Source: DASYKS01 sp031404815
Lineage (GTDB): Bacteria > Acidobacteriota > Thermoanaerobaculia > Multivoradales > UBA5704
NCBI GenBank assembly: GCA_031404815.1
Contig: JANNIH010000115.1
Coordinates: 1 to 64,000 of the forward strand
Length of the DNA: 64,000 nt
Direction of reading: 5' to 3'
Shown here: positions 35,252 to 43,026 of the stretch, piece by piece
Layout of the letters: the number at the start of each line of letters is the position of its first letter
How positions within the stretch are numbered: position 1 is the first letter of the stretch
Notes under the pieces: model-generated
What the model saw: only the letters and a program-made list of their open reading frames with translations
What the model was told of the DNA's origin: nothing
The model's database searches: none
Position numbers and translations under genes: made by a program

Positions 35252-36207
35252 CCGGGCAGCGCGCGCTCGACGGCCGGGTCGCCGTCATTTTGATCAACTG
35301 GAACGGTGCGTCCGACACGCTCGCGACGTTGGCGTCGCTCGACCGAAGCGACCAGGCGGCGCAGCTGCGCTGCCTCGTTGTCGACAACGGCTCGACCGAC
35401 GGCTCGGTCGCCCGGCTGCGCGTGGAGCGGCCAGGGGTAGAGCTGATCGAGACCGGTGCCAATCTCGGGTTTGCCGGCGGCAACGAGGTGGGCATTCGGC
35501 GTGCGCTCGAAGATCCGGAGATCCACTGGATTCTGCTGCTCAACACCGATGTCGAGGTCGATCCCGGGTTCCTGGCGCCATTGCTCGCGGCCTGCGCCGA
35601 CCGCCAAGTCGGCGCCGCCGGGCCGCTGATCTTCTATTTCGAGCGGCGCGATCTGATCTGGGCGGCCGGCGGCAAACTCCGCTGGCGCGAGACGGTGACC
35701 GAAGAGTGGGGCAACCGCCAGCCGGAGGGGCCGCGCTTTGCGCACGCCGCCGAGGTCACCTACCTCACCACCTGCTGCCTGCTGGTGCCGCGCGATGCGA
35801 TGCTCCGCGTCGGTCCGCTCGATCCGGTCTACTTCATCAACGTCGATGACGCGGACTGGTGCCGCCGTGCCGCAGCGGCCGGCTATCGACTGCGCTATGA
35901 GCCCGCGAGCCGGATCTGGCACAAGGTGGCGGCTTCGACCGGTGGGGGCTATACCCCCGTCAAGACCTTCCACACCGGGCGCGGCAACGCGATCTTCGTC
36001 CGCCGCTACGGTGGTTGGCTCGCGCACGCAATCTTCGTGGCCGCGAACTTGGTCGCCCTGCCGGTCGCCCTGCTGCGCGAGGGGCCGCGCGGCAACGCGC
36101 GCTCAGTGCGAGCGAAAGCGCGCGGCCTCTGGCGCGGTCTGTTCGATCCGCTGCCGGCGCCGCCAAGCTTTACTGCGGGGCCGCCGGCAGGGGGTGGGGC
36201 GCAATGA
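35248..36207 (+). CDS. GT2 family glycosyltransferase (rhamnosyltransferase-like)
   Basis: A 319-aa GT-A enzyme with VILINWNGASDTLATLASL, VVDNGSTDGS, ANLGFAGGNEVGI, the metal-site LLLNTDVEVDPGF and INVDDADWCRRAAAAGYRLR. This is the WcaA/RfbN-like pattern of O-antigen or exopolysaccharide enzymes. It has a C-terminal amphipathic/hydrophobic segment (AIFVAANLVALPVALL) for membrane contact. It is coupled on both sides (4-nt overlaps) to a membrane protein and a site-2 protease, so it is transcribed into the housekeeping string downstream. Confidence 0.88.
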   Translation: MTGQRALDGRVAVILINWNGASDTLATLASLDRSDQAAQLRCLVVDNGSTDGSVARLRVERPGVELIETGANLGFAGGNEVGIRRALEDPEIHWILLLNTDVEVDPGFLAPLLAACADRQVGAAGPLIFYFERRDLIWAAGGKLRWRETVTEEWGNRQPEGPRFAHAAEVTYLTTCCLLVPRDAMLRVGPLDPVYFINVDDADWCRRAAAAGYRLRYEPASRIWHKVAASTGGGYTPVKTFHTGRGNAIFVRRYGGWLAHAIFVAANLVALPVALLREGPRGNARSVRAKARGLWRGLFDPLPAPPSFTAGPPAGGGAQ

Positions 36208-36911
36208 CCGCGAATCTGCTTTTCACCGGGACGATCCAGCTGCTGCTGATCCTGTTTTTGGCCACCCTTCACGAAGCGGCGCACGCCTGGGCCGCCGACC
36301 GGTTCGGTGACCCGACGCCACGGGCGCTTGGACGGGTGTCGCTCAACCCGCTTGCGCACCTCGACCTGTTCGGCACCGTGATCCTGCCCGCCGCGTTGGT
36401 CGCCTTCGGCGTGCCGATTCCGTTCGGCTGGTCGCGCCCGGTGCCGATCGTCGCGGGCAACCTGCGCCGTCCGGGTTGGCATTCGCTCTTGGTGAGCGCT
36501 GCGGGTCCGGTGGCGAACGCCGCGTTTTCCCTGATGGCGCTGGTGGCGTTGAGCGTCGTCGTCCACACCCTCGGTCCCGAGGCGAAGCAGGCGGCCCGGA
36601 TGTCGATGATCGGTGGCGGCCTGGTCGATCCGAATTCGCCCGCGTTCGCACTGCACGGCTTTGCCGTCGTCTTCACGCTCGTCCAGGCCTCGGTGATCAG
36701 CGCGTTTATCACCATGTTTCACCTCTTGCCGATCCCGCCGCTCGACGGCGGCATGATCCTGCTCCAGCTCGTTCCAGCGAGCTGGGCCGCGCGTTTGGCG
36801 GCGCTACGCCCGTACGGTTACCTGATCGGCTCGGCGTTTGCCGTGACGCCCCTGTTCTGGATCGCGCTGATCCCGTTCTTGGTCGTCTTGAACCTGGTCG
36901 TCCAACTGTAG
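36204..36911 (+). CDS. Site-2 protease family metallopeptidase
   Basis: A 235-aa intramembrane zinc peptidase of the S2P/M50 type. HEAAH (H23, E24, H27) in the first core helix and LPIPPLDGGMILLQL in the later helix supply the zinc ligands. FGWSRPVPIVAGNLR is the membrane re-entrant region. It lacks PDZ domains and is the short rhomboid-independent type often found just upstream of trpS/scpA in many phyla. Cleavage target unknown. ATG 36204 overlaps the GT2 stop. Confidence 0.9.
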   Translation: MTANLLFTGTIQLLLILFLATLHEAAHAWAADRFGDPTPRALGRVSLNPLAHLDLFGTVILPAALVAFGVPIPFGWSRPVPIVAGNLRRPGWHSLLVSAAGPVANAAFSLMALVALSVVVHTLGPEAKQAARMSMIGGGLVDPNSPAFALHGFAVVFTLVQASVISAFITMFHLLPIPPLDGGMILLQLVPASWAARLAALRPYGYLIGSAFAVTPLFWIALIPFLVVLNLVVQL

Positions 36912-36979
36912 GCCGGCTCCTTCCGGCTTCGGATTTGCGGCCCGCAACAGATCTCTCGAAAATTGACCGGAGGCACCGT

Positions 36980-38047
36980 TTGAGCCAACCACAGATCGTC
37001 CTTTCGGGCATGCGCCCGACCGGCCGTATCCATCTCGGGAACTACTTTGGCGCGCTCAAGAATTGGGTCGAGCTGCAAGACCGCTTCACCTGTTTCTATA
37101 TGGCGGCCGATTGGCATGCGCTCACCAGCGATTATGCCGATCCGTCCGCGGTGCGCGACAACACGCTGGAGATGGTGGCGGATTGGATCGCGGCGGGGCT
37201 CGATCCTGCCAAGTCGGTCATCTTCATCCAGTCGATGGTGCCCGAGCATGCCGAACTCCACCTGCTGTTTTCGATGATCACACCGCTCGGTTGGCTCGAA
37301 CGGGTGCCGACTTACAAAGAGCAGATGACCCAGATCGAGAACCGAGATCTTGCGACCTACGGTTTCCTTGGCTATCCGGTCTTACAGACCGTGGATATCC
37401 TGATCTACCGCGCCCACTTCGTGCCGGTGGGCGAGGACCAGGCGAGCCATATCGAGATCAGCCGCGAGATCGGCCGTCGGTTCAATTATCTTTACGGCGA
37501 GGTGTTCCCCGAGCCGCGCGCTCTGTTCACCCCCAGCCCGAAAGTGCCGGGGATCGATGGCCGCAAGATGTCCAAGTCGTACGGCAACGCGATCCATCTT
37601 TCGGACACCCCCGACGAGATCCGCAAGAAGTGCATGGATATGTTTACCGACCCGGAGCGCCTGCGGCGGAAAGATCCGGGACGGCCGAGCGTCTGCAACC
37701 TGTTCCAGTTTCACCGGTTGATGTCGTCCCCTGAACTCGCGGCCGAGGTCGAACGCCAGTGCCTGGCCTGTGAGATCGGCTGCGTCGACGACAAAAAGCT
37801 GCTCGCCGATCAGATCATCGGGTTTTTGGATCCGATGCGGCAGCGGCGCGCCGAGCTGGTCGGCGACCGCGGCGCGTTGATGGACATTTTGATCGAAGGT
37901 TCACGCCGCGCGCGCGACGTGGCGCAAGAGACCATGGAACTCGCGCGCCGGGCGATGAAGCTTGATTATTCGGAGTTCCAATCGTCGGAGTTCCAATCGT
38001 CGGACCTCGAATCGTCGGAGCCGGTGGTCACGAAGGGTTCGGTTTGA
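36980..38047 (+). CDS. trpS: Tryptophan-tRNA ligase
   Basis: Starts at TTG 36980, six bases after CCGGAGG. The 355-aa enzyme charges tRNA-Trp: GMRPTGRIHLGNYFGALKNW holds the HIGH equivalent (about 18-21), KMSKS is at about 196-200 in DGRKMSKSYGNAI, and GEDQASHIEISREI lies between. The last ~27 residues (SEFQSSEFQSSDLESSE) are an oddity created by 15-nt tandem repeats and are not part of the family. The stop overlaps scpA by 4 nt (TTGA). Confidence 0.96.
   Translation: MSQPQIVLSGMRPTGRIHLGNYFGALKNWVELQDRFTCFYMAADWHALTSDYADPSAVRDNTLEMVADWIAAGLDPAKSVIFIQSMVPEHAELHLLFSMITPLGWLERVPTYKEQMTQIENRDLATYGFLGYPVLQTVDILIYRAHFVPVGEDQASHIEISREIGRRFNYLYGEVFPEPRALFTPSPKVPGIDGRKMSKSYGNAIHLSDTPDEIRKKCMDMFTDPERLRRKDPGRPSVCNLFQFHRLMSSPELAAEVERQCLACEIGCVDDKKLLADQIIGFLDPMRQRRAELVGDRGALMDILIEGSRRARDVAQETMELARRAMKLDYSEFQSSEFQSSDLESSEPVVTKGSV
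37970..38014 (+). repeat. Three 15-nt tandem repeats at the 3' end of trpS
   Basis: TCGGAGTTCCAATCG is present twice exactly (37970-37984 and 37985-37999) and once diverged (TCGGACCTCGAATCG, 38000-38014). It extends the TrpS C-terminus by S-E-F-Q-S units, immediately before the scpA start. Confidence 0.85.
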
Positions 38048-38862
38048 GCCGAGAGATTCGCACCGACGTACCGACGCCCGGGCTGCTGCCGGCCTCGTGG
38101 CGGGTGCATCTGCCGGTCTTCGACGGACCACTCGATCTGCTGTTGCAGCTGATCAAGGTGAACAAGGTCGAGATCTCGGACATCCCCGTCGCCACGATTT
38201 GCGATCAGTTCCACGAATACCTGGCGCTGATGGAGATCATGAACCTAGACATCGCGGCCGAGTACATCTACGAGGCGGCGCTGTTGATCCATCTGAAGTC
38301 GCGGCTGCTGCTGCCGCGTCCGAAGACGCTCGAAGGGTTGGTCATCGATGAAGATCCGCGCCAGGATCTGGTGGCGCGTCTGCTCGACTATCGGCGGTTG
38401 AAGGATGCGGCGCAGTCGCTCGCCGAGGTGGATCGCATGCGCGCCGGGGTCTGGCCGCGCAAACCGCAAAAGGTCGATCTCGGTCCCGAGCCCGAGCCGG
38501 AAGAGGCGACGATCGATCTCGGCGAGGTCTCGCTGTTCGATCTACTCGGCGCGTTCAAAAAGGCGATGGAGCGGTACGACAAAGAGCACCCGCCGGCGCT
38601 CCAGTTGGCCGGCGAGACCTTTTCGGTGCGTAGCCAGTTCGATCGGCTGATCGGGGTGCTCAACGCGGCGCGGCCTTACGACCTGCTGGAGGATCTCAAA
38701 AACCTGTCGTGCCGCTCGGAAGCGATCGCCTGCTTTCTCGCCGTCTTGGAACTCGCGCGGTTGAACCTGGTGCGCATCCATCAGACCGGAGGTGGCGAGC
38801 TGCTGTTGTACCGCACGACCCGCCAGCTGGGAGATCAAGAATTGGAGACCGATCTCGGATGA
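38044..38862 (+). CDS. scpA: Segregation and condensation protein A
   Basis: Starts at TTG 38044 inside the trpS stop (TTGA). The 272-aa kleisin has the diagnostic FDGPLDLLLQLIKVNKVEIS and AAEYIYEAALLIHLKSRLLL near the N-terminus and a winged-helix-like C-terminus (EAIACFLAVLELARLNLVRI). ScpA bridges the heads of SMC and binds ScpB to form the condensin that organises and separates chromosomes. scpB follows with an ATGA overlap, as is usual. Confidence 0.95.
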   Translation: MSREIRTDVPTPGLLPASWRVHLPVFDGPLDLLLQLIKVNKVEISDIPVATICDQFHEYLALMEIMNLDIAAEYIYEAALLIHLKSRLLLPRPKTLEGLVIDEDPRQDLVARLLDYRRLKDAAQSLAEVDRMRAGVWPRKPQKVDLGPEPEPEEATIDLGEVSLFDLLGAFKKAMERYDKEHPPALQLAGETFSVRSQFDRLIGVLNAARPYDLLEDLKNLSCRSEAIACFLAVLELARLNLVRIHQTGGGELLLYRTTRQLGDQELETDLG

Positions 38863-39713
38863 ATGACGAAACGATAGAGCCCACCGGGCCCACCGAAACT
38901 CTCGAGCCCGCCGCATCCGAGGCGCCACTGCGCAAGCGGGCGCGCGAACGCCGGCCGACCGACCGCGCGGAGATGGAGATCGCGATCGAGGCGATCCTGT
39001 TCGTCTCGTCCGAGCCGGTGCCCAGGGCGAAGCTTGCCGAGCTGTTCGACGAGGAGGACCGGGCGGAGGCCGAGTGTGCGATCGATGCGGTGCTCGAACG
39101 GTTCGGTCCCGAGGTCGGGCGCGGCTTCATGGCCGAAGAGGTGGCGGGCGGCGTACGCCTGGCGACCCGGCCGGAGCTGGTTGGCTGGTTGCGCCGGTTT
39201 TTCGAAGTCGCGGTCGGCAACAAGCTTTCGATGGCCGCGCTCGAAACCCTCGCGATCATCGCCTATCGCCAGCCGATCACCGGGCCCGAGATCCAAGAGC
39301 TGCGCAACGTCAGCGCCTCCGGCACCTTGAAGACCCTTTTGGAGCGCCGCCTGGTGCGGATCACCGGACGGAAAGAAGTGGTGGGCAAGCCGTTCCTGTA
39401 CGGGACGACGCGCGAGTTTTTGGTCCACTTTGGCTTGAACAGCCTCGCCGACCTGCCGCCGCTCGAAGAGTTCGAGGAGACGTTCGGGAGCGATCCGGGA
39501 ATCGTCGACCTTGCCGCAACCGACGATTCGGTGGCCGATTCGGGCGCCGAATCGTTCGAGGACCGGACGAGCAATACCGCTCTACACGCCGTACACGTCG
39601 CCGACCTCTCGGCCGCCGACGAATCGCGCGAGCGCGAGCTTCTGGCCCAGGCCGAGGAGATCGAAGCGCGCCAGGAGGCCTCCGAGTCGGATGAGGCCGG
39701 GAGCCACCGATGA
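38859..39713 (+). CDS. scpB: Segregation and condensation protein B
   Basis: A 284-aa protein with two winged helices: AIEAILFVSSEPVPRAKLAE at about 42-60, then AALETLAIIAYRQPITGPEI and ELRNVSASGTLKTLLERRLV, the ScpB hallmark region. It works as a dimer on ScpA in the SMC complex. The ~80-residue acidic tail (SFEDRTSNTA, ADESRERELLAQAEEIEARQ) is longer than usual and probably disordered. Overlaps scpA and rluB by 4 nt each. Confidence 0.94.
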   Translation: MNDETIEPTGPTETLEPAASEAPLRKRARERRPTDRAEMEIAIEAILFVSSEPVPRAKLAELFDEEDRAEAECAIDAVLERFGPEVGRGFMAEEVAGGVRLATRPELVGWLRRFFEVAVGNKLSMAALETLAIIAYRQPITGPEIQELRNVSASGTLKTLLERRLVRITGRKEVVGKPFLYGTTREFLVHFGLNSLADLPPLEEFEETFGSDPGIVDLAATDDSVADSGAESFEDRTSNTALHAVHVADLSAADESRERELLAQAEEIEARQEASESDEAGSHR

Positions 39714-41473
39714 ACGACGAGAAGCCGCGCGGAGACCGCATCCAGAAAATCCTTGCCCGGGCCGGAATCAGCTCGCGCCGCGAGGCCGAGACCCTGATCG
39801 TGGAGGGGCGGGTGACGGTCAACGGCCAGCTCGCCGAGCTCGGCCAGAAAGCCGACCCGGAGCACGATTCGATCAAGCTCGACGGCAAGCGGATCTTGCT
39901 CCCCAAAGAGCACCGCTACCTGCTGCTGAATAAGCCGCGCGGCGTGATGACCACGGTCGCCGATCCGGCCGGCCGGCCGACCGTGATCGATCTGGTGCCG
40001 CCCGCGCTCAGGAAGGCCCTGGTGCCGGTCGGCAGGCTCGACTTCTTGACCGAAGGGCTGATCCTGCTCACCGACGACGGCGATTTCGCCAACCGGGTCG
40101 CTCATCCGCGCTACGGCTGCCGGAAGACCTACGAGGTGAAGGTCTCGGGCCGGCCGGCCGAGCGCGATCTCGACCGCCTGCGCGAGGGGTTGGTGCTCGA
40201 AGGCGTGCGCACGGCGCCCTGCCGGATCGAGCAGCGGACGGTGACGCGGCCCAAAGGGGTGGACAGCGACAACAGCTGGTGGAACGTCGAGCTTTCCCAA
40301 GGGCGCACGCGACAGATCCGCGAGATGTTCCAGCGCATCGGCCATCCGGTGAGCAAGCTCCGCCGGGTCGCGATCGGCGGGCTGACCGATCCGGCCCTGC
40401 CGCTCGGCTCGATCCGCGAGTTGACCCCGCGCGAGGTCGAGATGCTCCGCCACGGCAGCCGTTCGAGCGATCCGCTGCCGAGCGCCGGAAGCGGCCGAGT
40501 TCGCAAGATGGCGGGTTCGTCCGAACGCTTCCCGGAGATCCGCCGCTGGCGCGAAAAGGGGGAGGAGATGGCGGCCGACGCACCGCGGGCACCTCGGGCA
40601 CCGAGGGCGGCTCGACCGGAAGGAGCCGAGGGGAGAACGCAGGGCTCGCCGCCGACCCGGCCGAGGGCGATGCCGGAACCCCCTCCCCGACCGCAACCAT
40701 CGCTCCTGCCGCGACGGGTGGAGGAGAGCGAAACGTCCCCTCCGCCGCGCCGGGCGGGAACGGCGACTCACGTCGCGGGTGAAGAGCGCGGCGGCCGGCC
40801 GGCGCCGCGACCGCCACGCAGCGTTCCCCGTGTACCCGATGCCCCTGCTCCCCGCCCGGCGTTCGATCGGGAACGGCCCTCCGGCCCCGCGGCGCGCCCG
40901 CGGCCGTCGAGCGCGCCGCGTTCGACGGGCGGACCGCCGCGCTCCTCGACCTCGCCGCGCCCACCTCGATCGATCGGTGCGATCCCCGGAGCGCCCCGGC
41001 CGCGGAGCGGGCCGTATCCGCCGCCGGGGACGGATTGGGAAGAGCGGGGCAAGCCGGTACCCCGCGCCGCCGCTCGCCCGACCGCTCGCCCGACCACTCG
41101 TCCGACCGCCCGCCCCTCCGGGCGGCCGCCGAGCGGCGGAGCGGGAGCGCGGCCAACCGGACGGTCAACCGGCCGACCGACGGAACATGCCGGCTCGGGA
41201 TCGGCACCCGCGCGCCGCACCGAGCGTCCGGCGGGCCGGCCGTCGGATCGACCGGTTCGTCCACCTTCGGAACGCCGCGGCGCCAAGCCGTCGGGTCGCC
41301 CGACCTCCGGCCGGCCGGGCCGTCCGGAATCGGGTCGCCCGCCGTCGGGCCGTCCGTCATCCGGTCGCCCCGCGTCCGGGCGTCCCACCTCAGGTCGCCC
41401 CGCTTCCGGTCGTCCGTCCGGCCGTCCTCCGGGTCGTCCGGGTGGTAAACCGGGAGGCCGGAGCAGCCGGTGA
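39710..41473 (+). CDS. rluB: Pseudouridine synthase RluB-type with long Arg/Pro-rich tail
   Basis: The first ~250 residues are a complete RsuA/RluB/E/F pseudouridine synthase: S4 domain (RIQKILARAGISSRREAETL), LNKPRGVMTT, catalytic D111 in VGRLDFLTEG, and GRTRQIREMFQRIGHPVSKL. The family isomerises uridine in the large-subunit rRNA; RluB acts near position 2605. The remaining ~335 residues are extremely Pro/Arg/Gly/Ser-rich and end in SGRP-type repeats (SGRPASGRPTSGRPASGRPS). This is a disordered basic tail likely to bind RNA. It overlaps scpB and cmk. Confidence 0.9.
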   Translation: MNDEKPRGDRIQKILARAGISSRREAETLIVEGRVTVNGQLAELGQKADPEHDSIKLDGKRILLPKEHRYLLLNKPRGVMTTVADPAGRPTVIDLVPPALRKALVPVGRLDFLTEGLILLTDDGDFANRVAHPRYGCRKTYEVKVSGRPAERDLDRLREGLVLEGVRTAPCRIEQRTVTRPKGVDSDNSWWNVELSQGRTRQIREMFQRIGHPVSKLRRVAIGGLTDPALPLGSIRELTPREVEMLRHGSRSSDPLPSAGSGRVRKMAGSSERFPEIRRWREKGEEMAADAPRAPRAPRAARPEGAEGRTQGSPPTRPRAMPEPPPRPQPSLLPRRVEESETSPPPRRAGTATHVAGEERGGRPAPRPPRSVPRVPDAPAPRPAFDRERPSGPAARPRPSSAPRSTGGPPRSSTSPRPPRSIGAIPGAPRPRSGPYPPPGTDWEERGKPVPRAAARPTARPTTRPTARPSGRPPSGGAGARPTGRSTGRPTEHAGSGSAPARRTERPAGRPSDRPVRPPSERRGAKPSGRPTSGRPGRPESGRPPSGRPSSGRPASGRPTSGRPASGRPSGRPPGRPGGKPGGRSSR

Positions 41474-42174
41474 GCGTCGGCGACTCTCCGGTCGCCCCGC
41501 TGATCGTAGCGATCGACGGCCCTTCCGGGGCGGGCAAGAGCACGATCGCGCGGCGGCTCGCAAGCAGGCTCGGAGTGCCGTATCTCGACACCGGCGCGAT
41601 GTACCGGGCGCTCGCATTGGCGGCGCTCGAACGCGGCCTCGATCCTGAGGATCGTGTGAAGGTCGAGGCGCTCGCGGCTGCGGCGGATATCCGCCTCGAA
41701 GCGGCGGGGGATGGCAGCTACCAGGTTCTGCTCGACGGCGTGCCGGTAGAGGGGCGGATTCGCACCCCGGAGGTCGGACGCGCCTCTTCCGCGGTCTCCG
41801 CCCACCCGGGCGTCCGGTCGGGGATGGTGGCGCTCCAGCGGGCGACCGCGGAGCGGCTCGGCGGCGTGTTGGAGGGGCGCGACATCGGCACCCGGGTCTT
41901 CCCCGATGCGCCGTACAAGTTTTTCCTCGATGCCGACTCGGGAGTCCGCGCCGAGCGGCGCCAGGCCCAGCTCGCGGAGTCGGGGCGCGAGGTCCGGCGC
42001 GCCGAGGTCGAAGCGGACCTGGCCGAGCGCGACCGGCGCGACCGGGACCGCGCCGATTCGCCGCTCACCTGCGACGACAGCTATATCCGGATCGACGCCA
42101 CCGGGCTAGGAATCGACCAGGTGCTCGCCCTGATGGTCTCGGCTCTCAGAAACGAGATGGAAAATCGGGTCTAA
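41470..42174 (+). CDS. cmk: Cytidylate kinase
   Basis: Starts at GTG 41470 within the rluB stop. The 234-aa P-loop kinase converts CMP/dCMP to the diphosphates. It has IVAIDGPSGAGKSTIARRLA (P-loop 17-24), LDTGAMYRALALAAL, the NMP-binding RIRTPEVGRASSAVSAHPGV, LEGRDIGTRVFPDAPYKFFL and a lid with RRDRDRADSPL. The stop lies inside a run of 10-nt tandem repeats. It is the last gene of the S2P-to-cmk unit. Confidence 0.96.
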   Translation: MSVGDSPVAPLIVAIDGPSGAGKSTIARRLASRLGVPYLDTGAMYRALALAALERGLDPEDRVKVEALAAAADIRLEAAGDGSYQVLLDGVPVEGRIRTPEVGRASSAVSAHPGVRSGMVALQRATAERLGGVLEGRDIGTRVFPDAPYKFFLDADSGVRAERRQAQLAESGREVRRAEVEADLAERDRRDRDRADSPLTCDDSYIRIDATGLGIDQVLALMVSALRNEMENRV

Positions 42175-42200
42175 TCGGGTCTAATCGGGTATTATTGGGT
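42161..42200 (+). repeat. Four 10-nt tandem repeats over the cmk stop codon
   Basis: AAAATCGGGT, CTAATCGGGT, CTAATCGGGT and ATTATTGGGT follow each other in exact 10-nt register. The cmk stop (TAA, 42172-42174) is in the second unit, and the minus-strand Fic fragment also stops within the third. Confidence 0.85.
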
Positions 42201-42455
42201 ATGGAATCGCCGCGGTCACTTCCTGCTCATCTCGCGTCTTCCAAGACTTGATGGAGATCGCCCGCGAGAGCAGATCCTCGACCTCGGCGTCCGATAGCTT
42301 CGCCCCCTCGATGCGCGTAGAAGAGCCGACGCTCTCGATGTTCGCCACCTTGCGGAGTGCAAGGAGCCGGTCCGGCGAGAGTGTTTTCAGGGCCTCCCAC
42401 CTCCCCTTGGACTGATCGACTTCGGCGATGACTGGATGAGGAAGCGCTGCACCCG
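42181..42455 (-). pseudogene. Fic family protein, N-terminal fragment (inverted)
   Basis: Read on the minus strand, this stretch encodes VIAEVDQSKGRWEALKTLSP, LLALRKVANIESVGSSTRIE and GAKLSDAEVEDLLSRAISIK, then KTRDEQEV and a stop in the tandem repeats. That is the N-terminal part of a Fic/DOC protein (IESVGSSTRIEGAKL is the characteristic segment before the Fic core). Its continuation is absent here. The C-terminal half lies next to it on the opposite strand. Confidence 0.75.
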
Positions 42456-42965
42456 CTCCTCATCATCGCCGTCTCGATCGTGACGATTCTCGCGATCCAT
42501 CCTTTCCAAGATGGAAACGGGAGGCTTTCGCGTGTGCTCACCACGCTTCTCTTGCTGCGAGCGGGCTACGCCTATGTGCCGTATGCTTCGCTGGAGCGCG
42601 TGATCGAGGAAAACAAAGACCTTTACTACAGGGCGCTCCGGCGTACGCAGACGACACTCAAGAACGAAGCGCCGGATTGGGAGCCTTGGGTTGGTTTTTT
42701 CCTGCGCTGCCTCAAGAAGCAGAAGGATAGCCTTGCGGCACGATTGAACCGCGAACGGATCGCAGAGGGCGGCGAAGCCGATTTGCCGGCGCTGGCGCTC
42801 CAGGTTCTCAAAGCCCTGCGTGCGCAAGAGCGCCTGACGATCGCGCAGCTTGCATTGATGACAGGGGCAAATCGGAACACGCTAAAAGTTCGTCTGCGCG
42901 AACTGGTCATGGACGGGCGCGTGCGACAGCACGGAAAGGCGCGTGCCACGTGGTATTCGCTATGA
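42432..42965 (+). pseudogene. Fic family protein, C-terminal half
   Basis: The frame opens after TGA 42429-42431 and reads EALHPLLIIAVSIVTILAIH, then the AMP-transfer motif HPFQDGNGRLSR with TTLLLLRAGYAYVPYASLER. A C-terminal winged helix follows (LTIAQLALMTGANRNTLKVR, LRELVMDGRVRQHGKA). Fic enzymes AMPylate hydroxyl side chains. The catalytic motif is intact, but the N-terminal region and central helices are missing or on the other strand. GTG 42480 could start a shortened product; activity is doubtful. Confidence 0.75.
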
Positions 42966-43026
42966 GCGCCGAACTCGAAGCCGTGCGATACACCAGGTAG
43001 GTGGAATTTCATCCGCGTCTCCTCCG

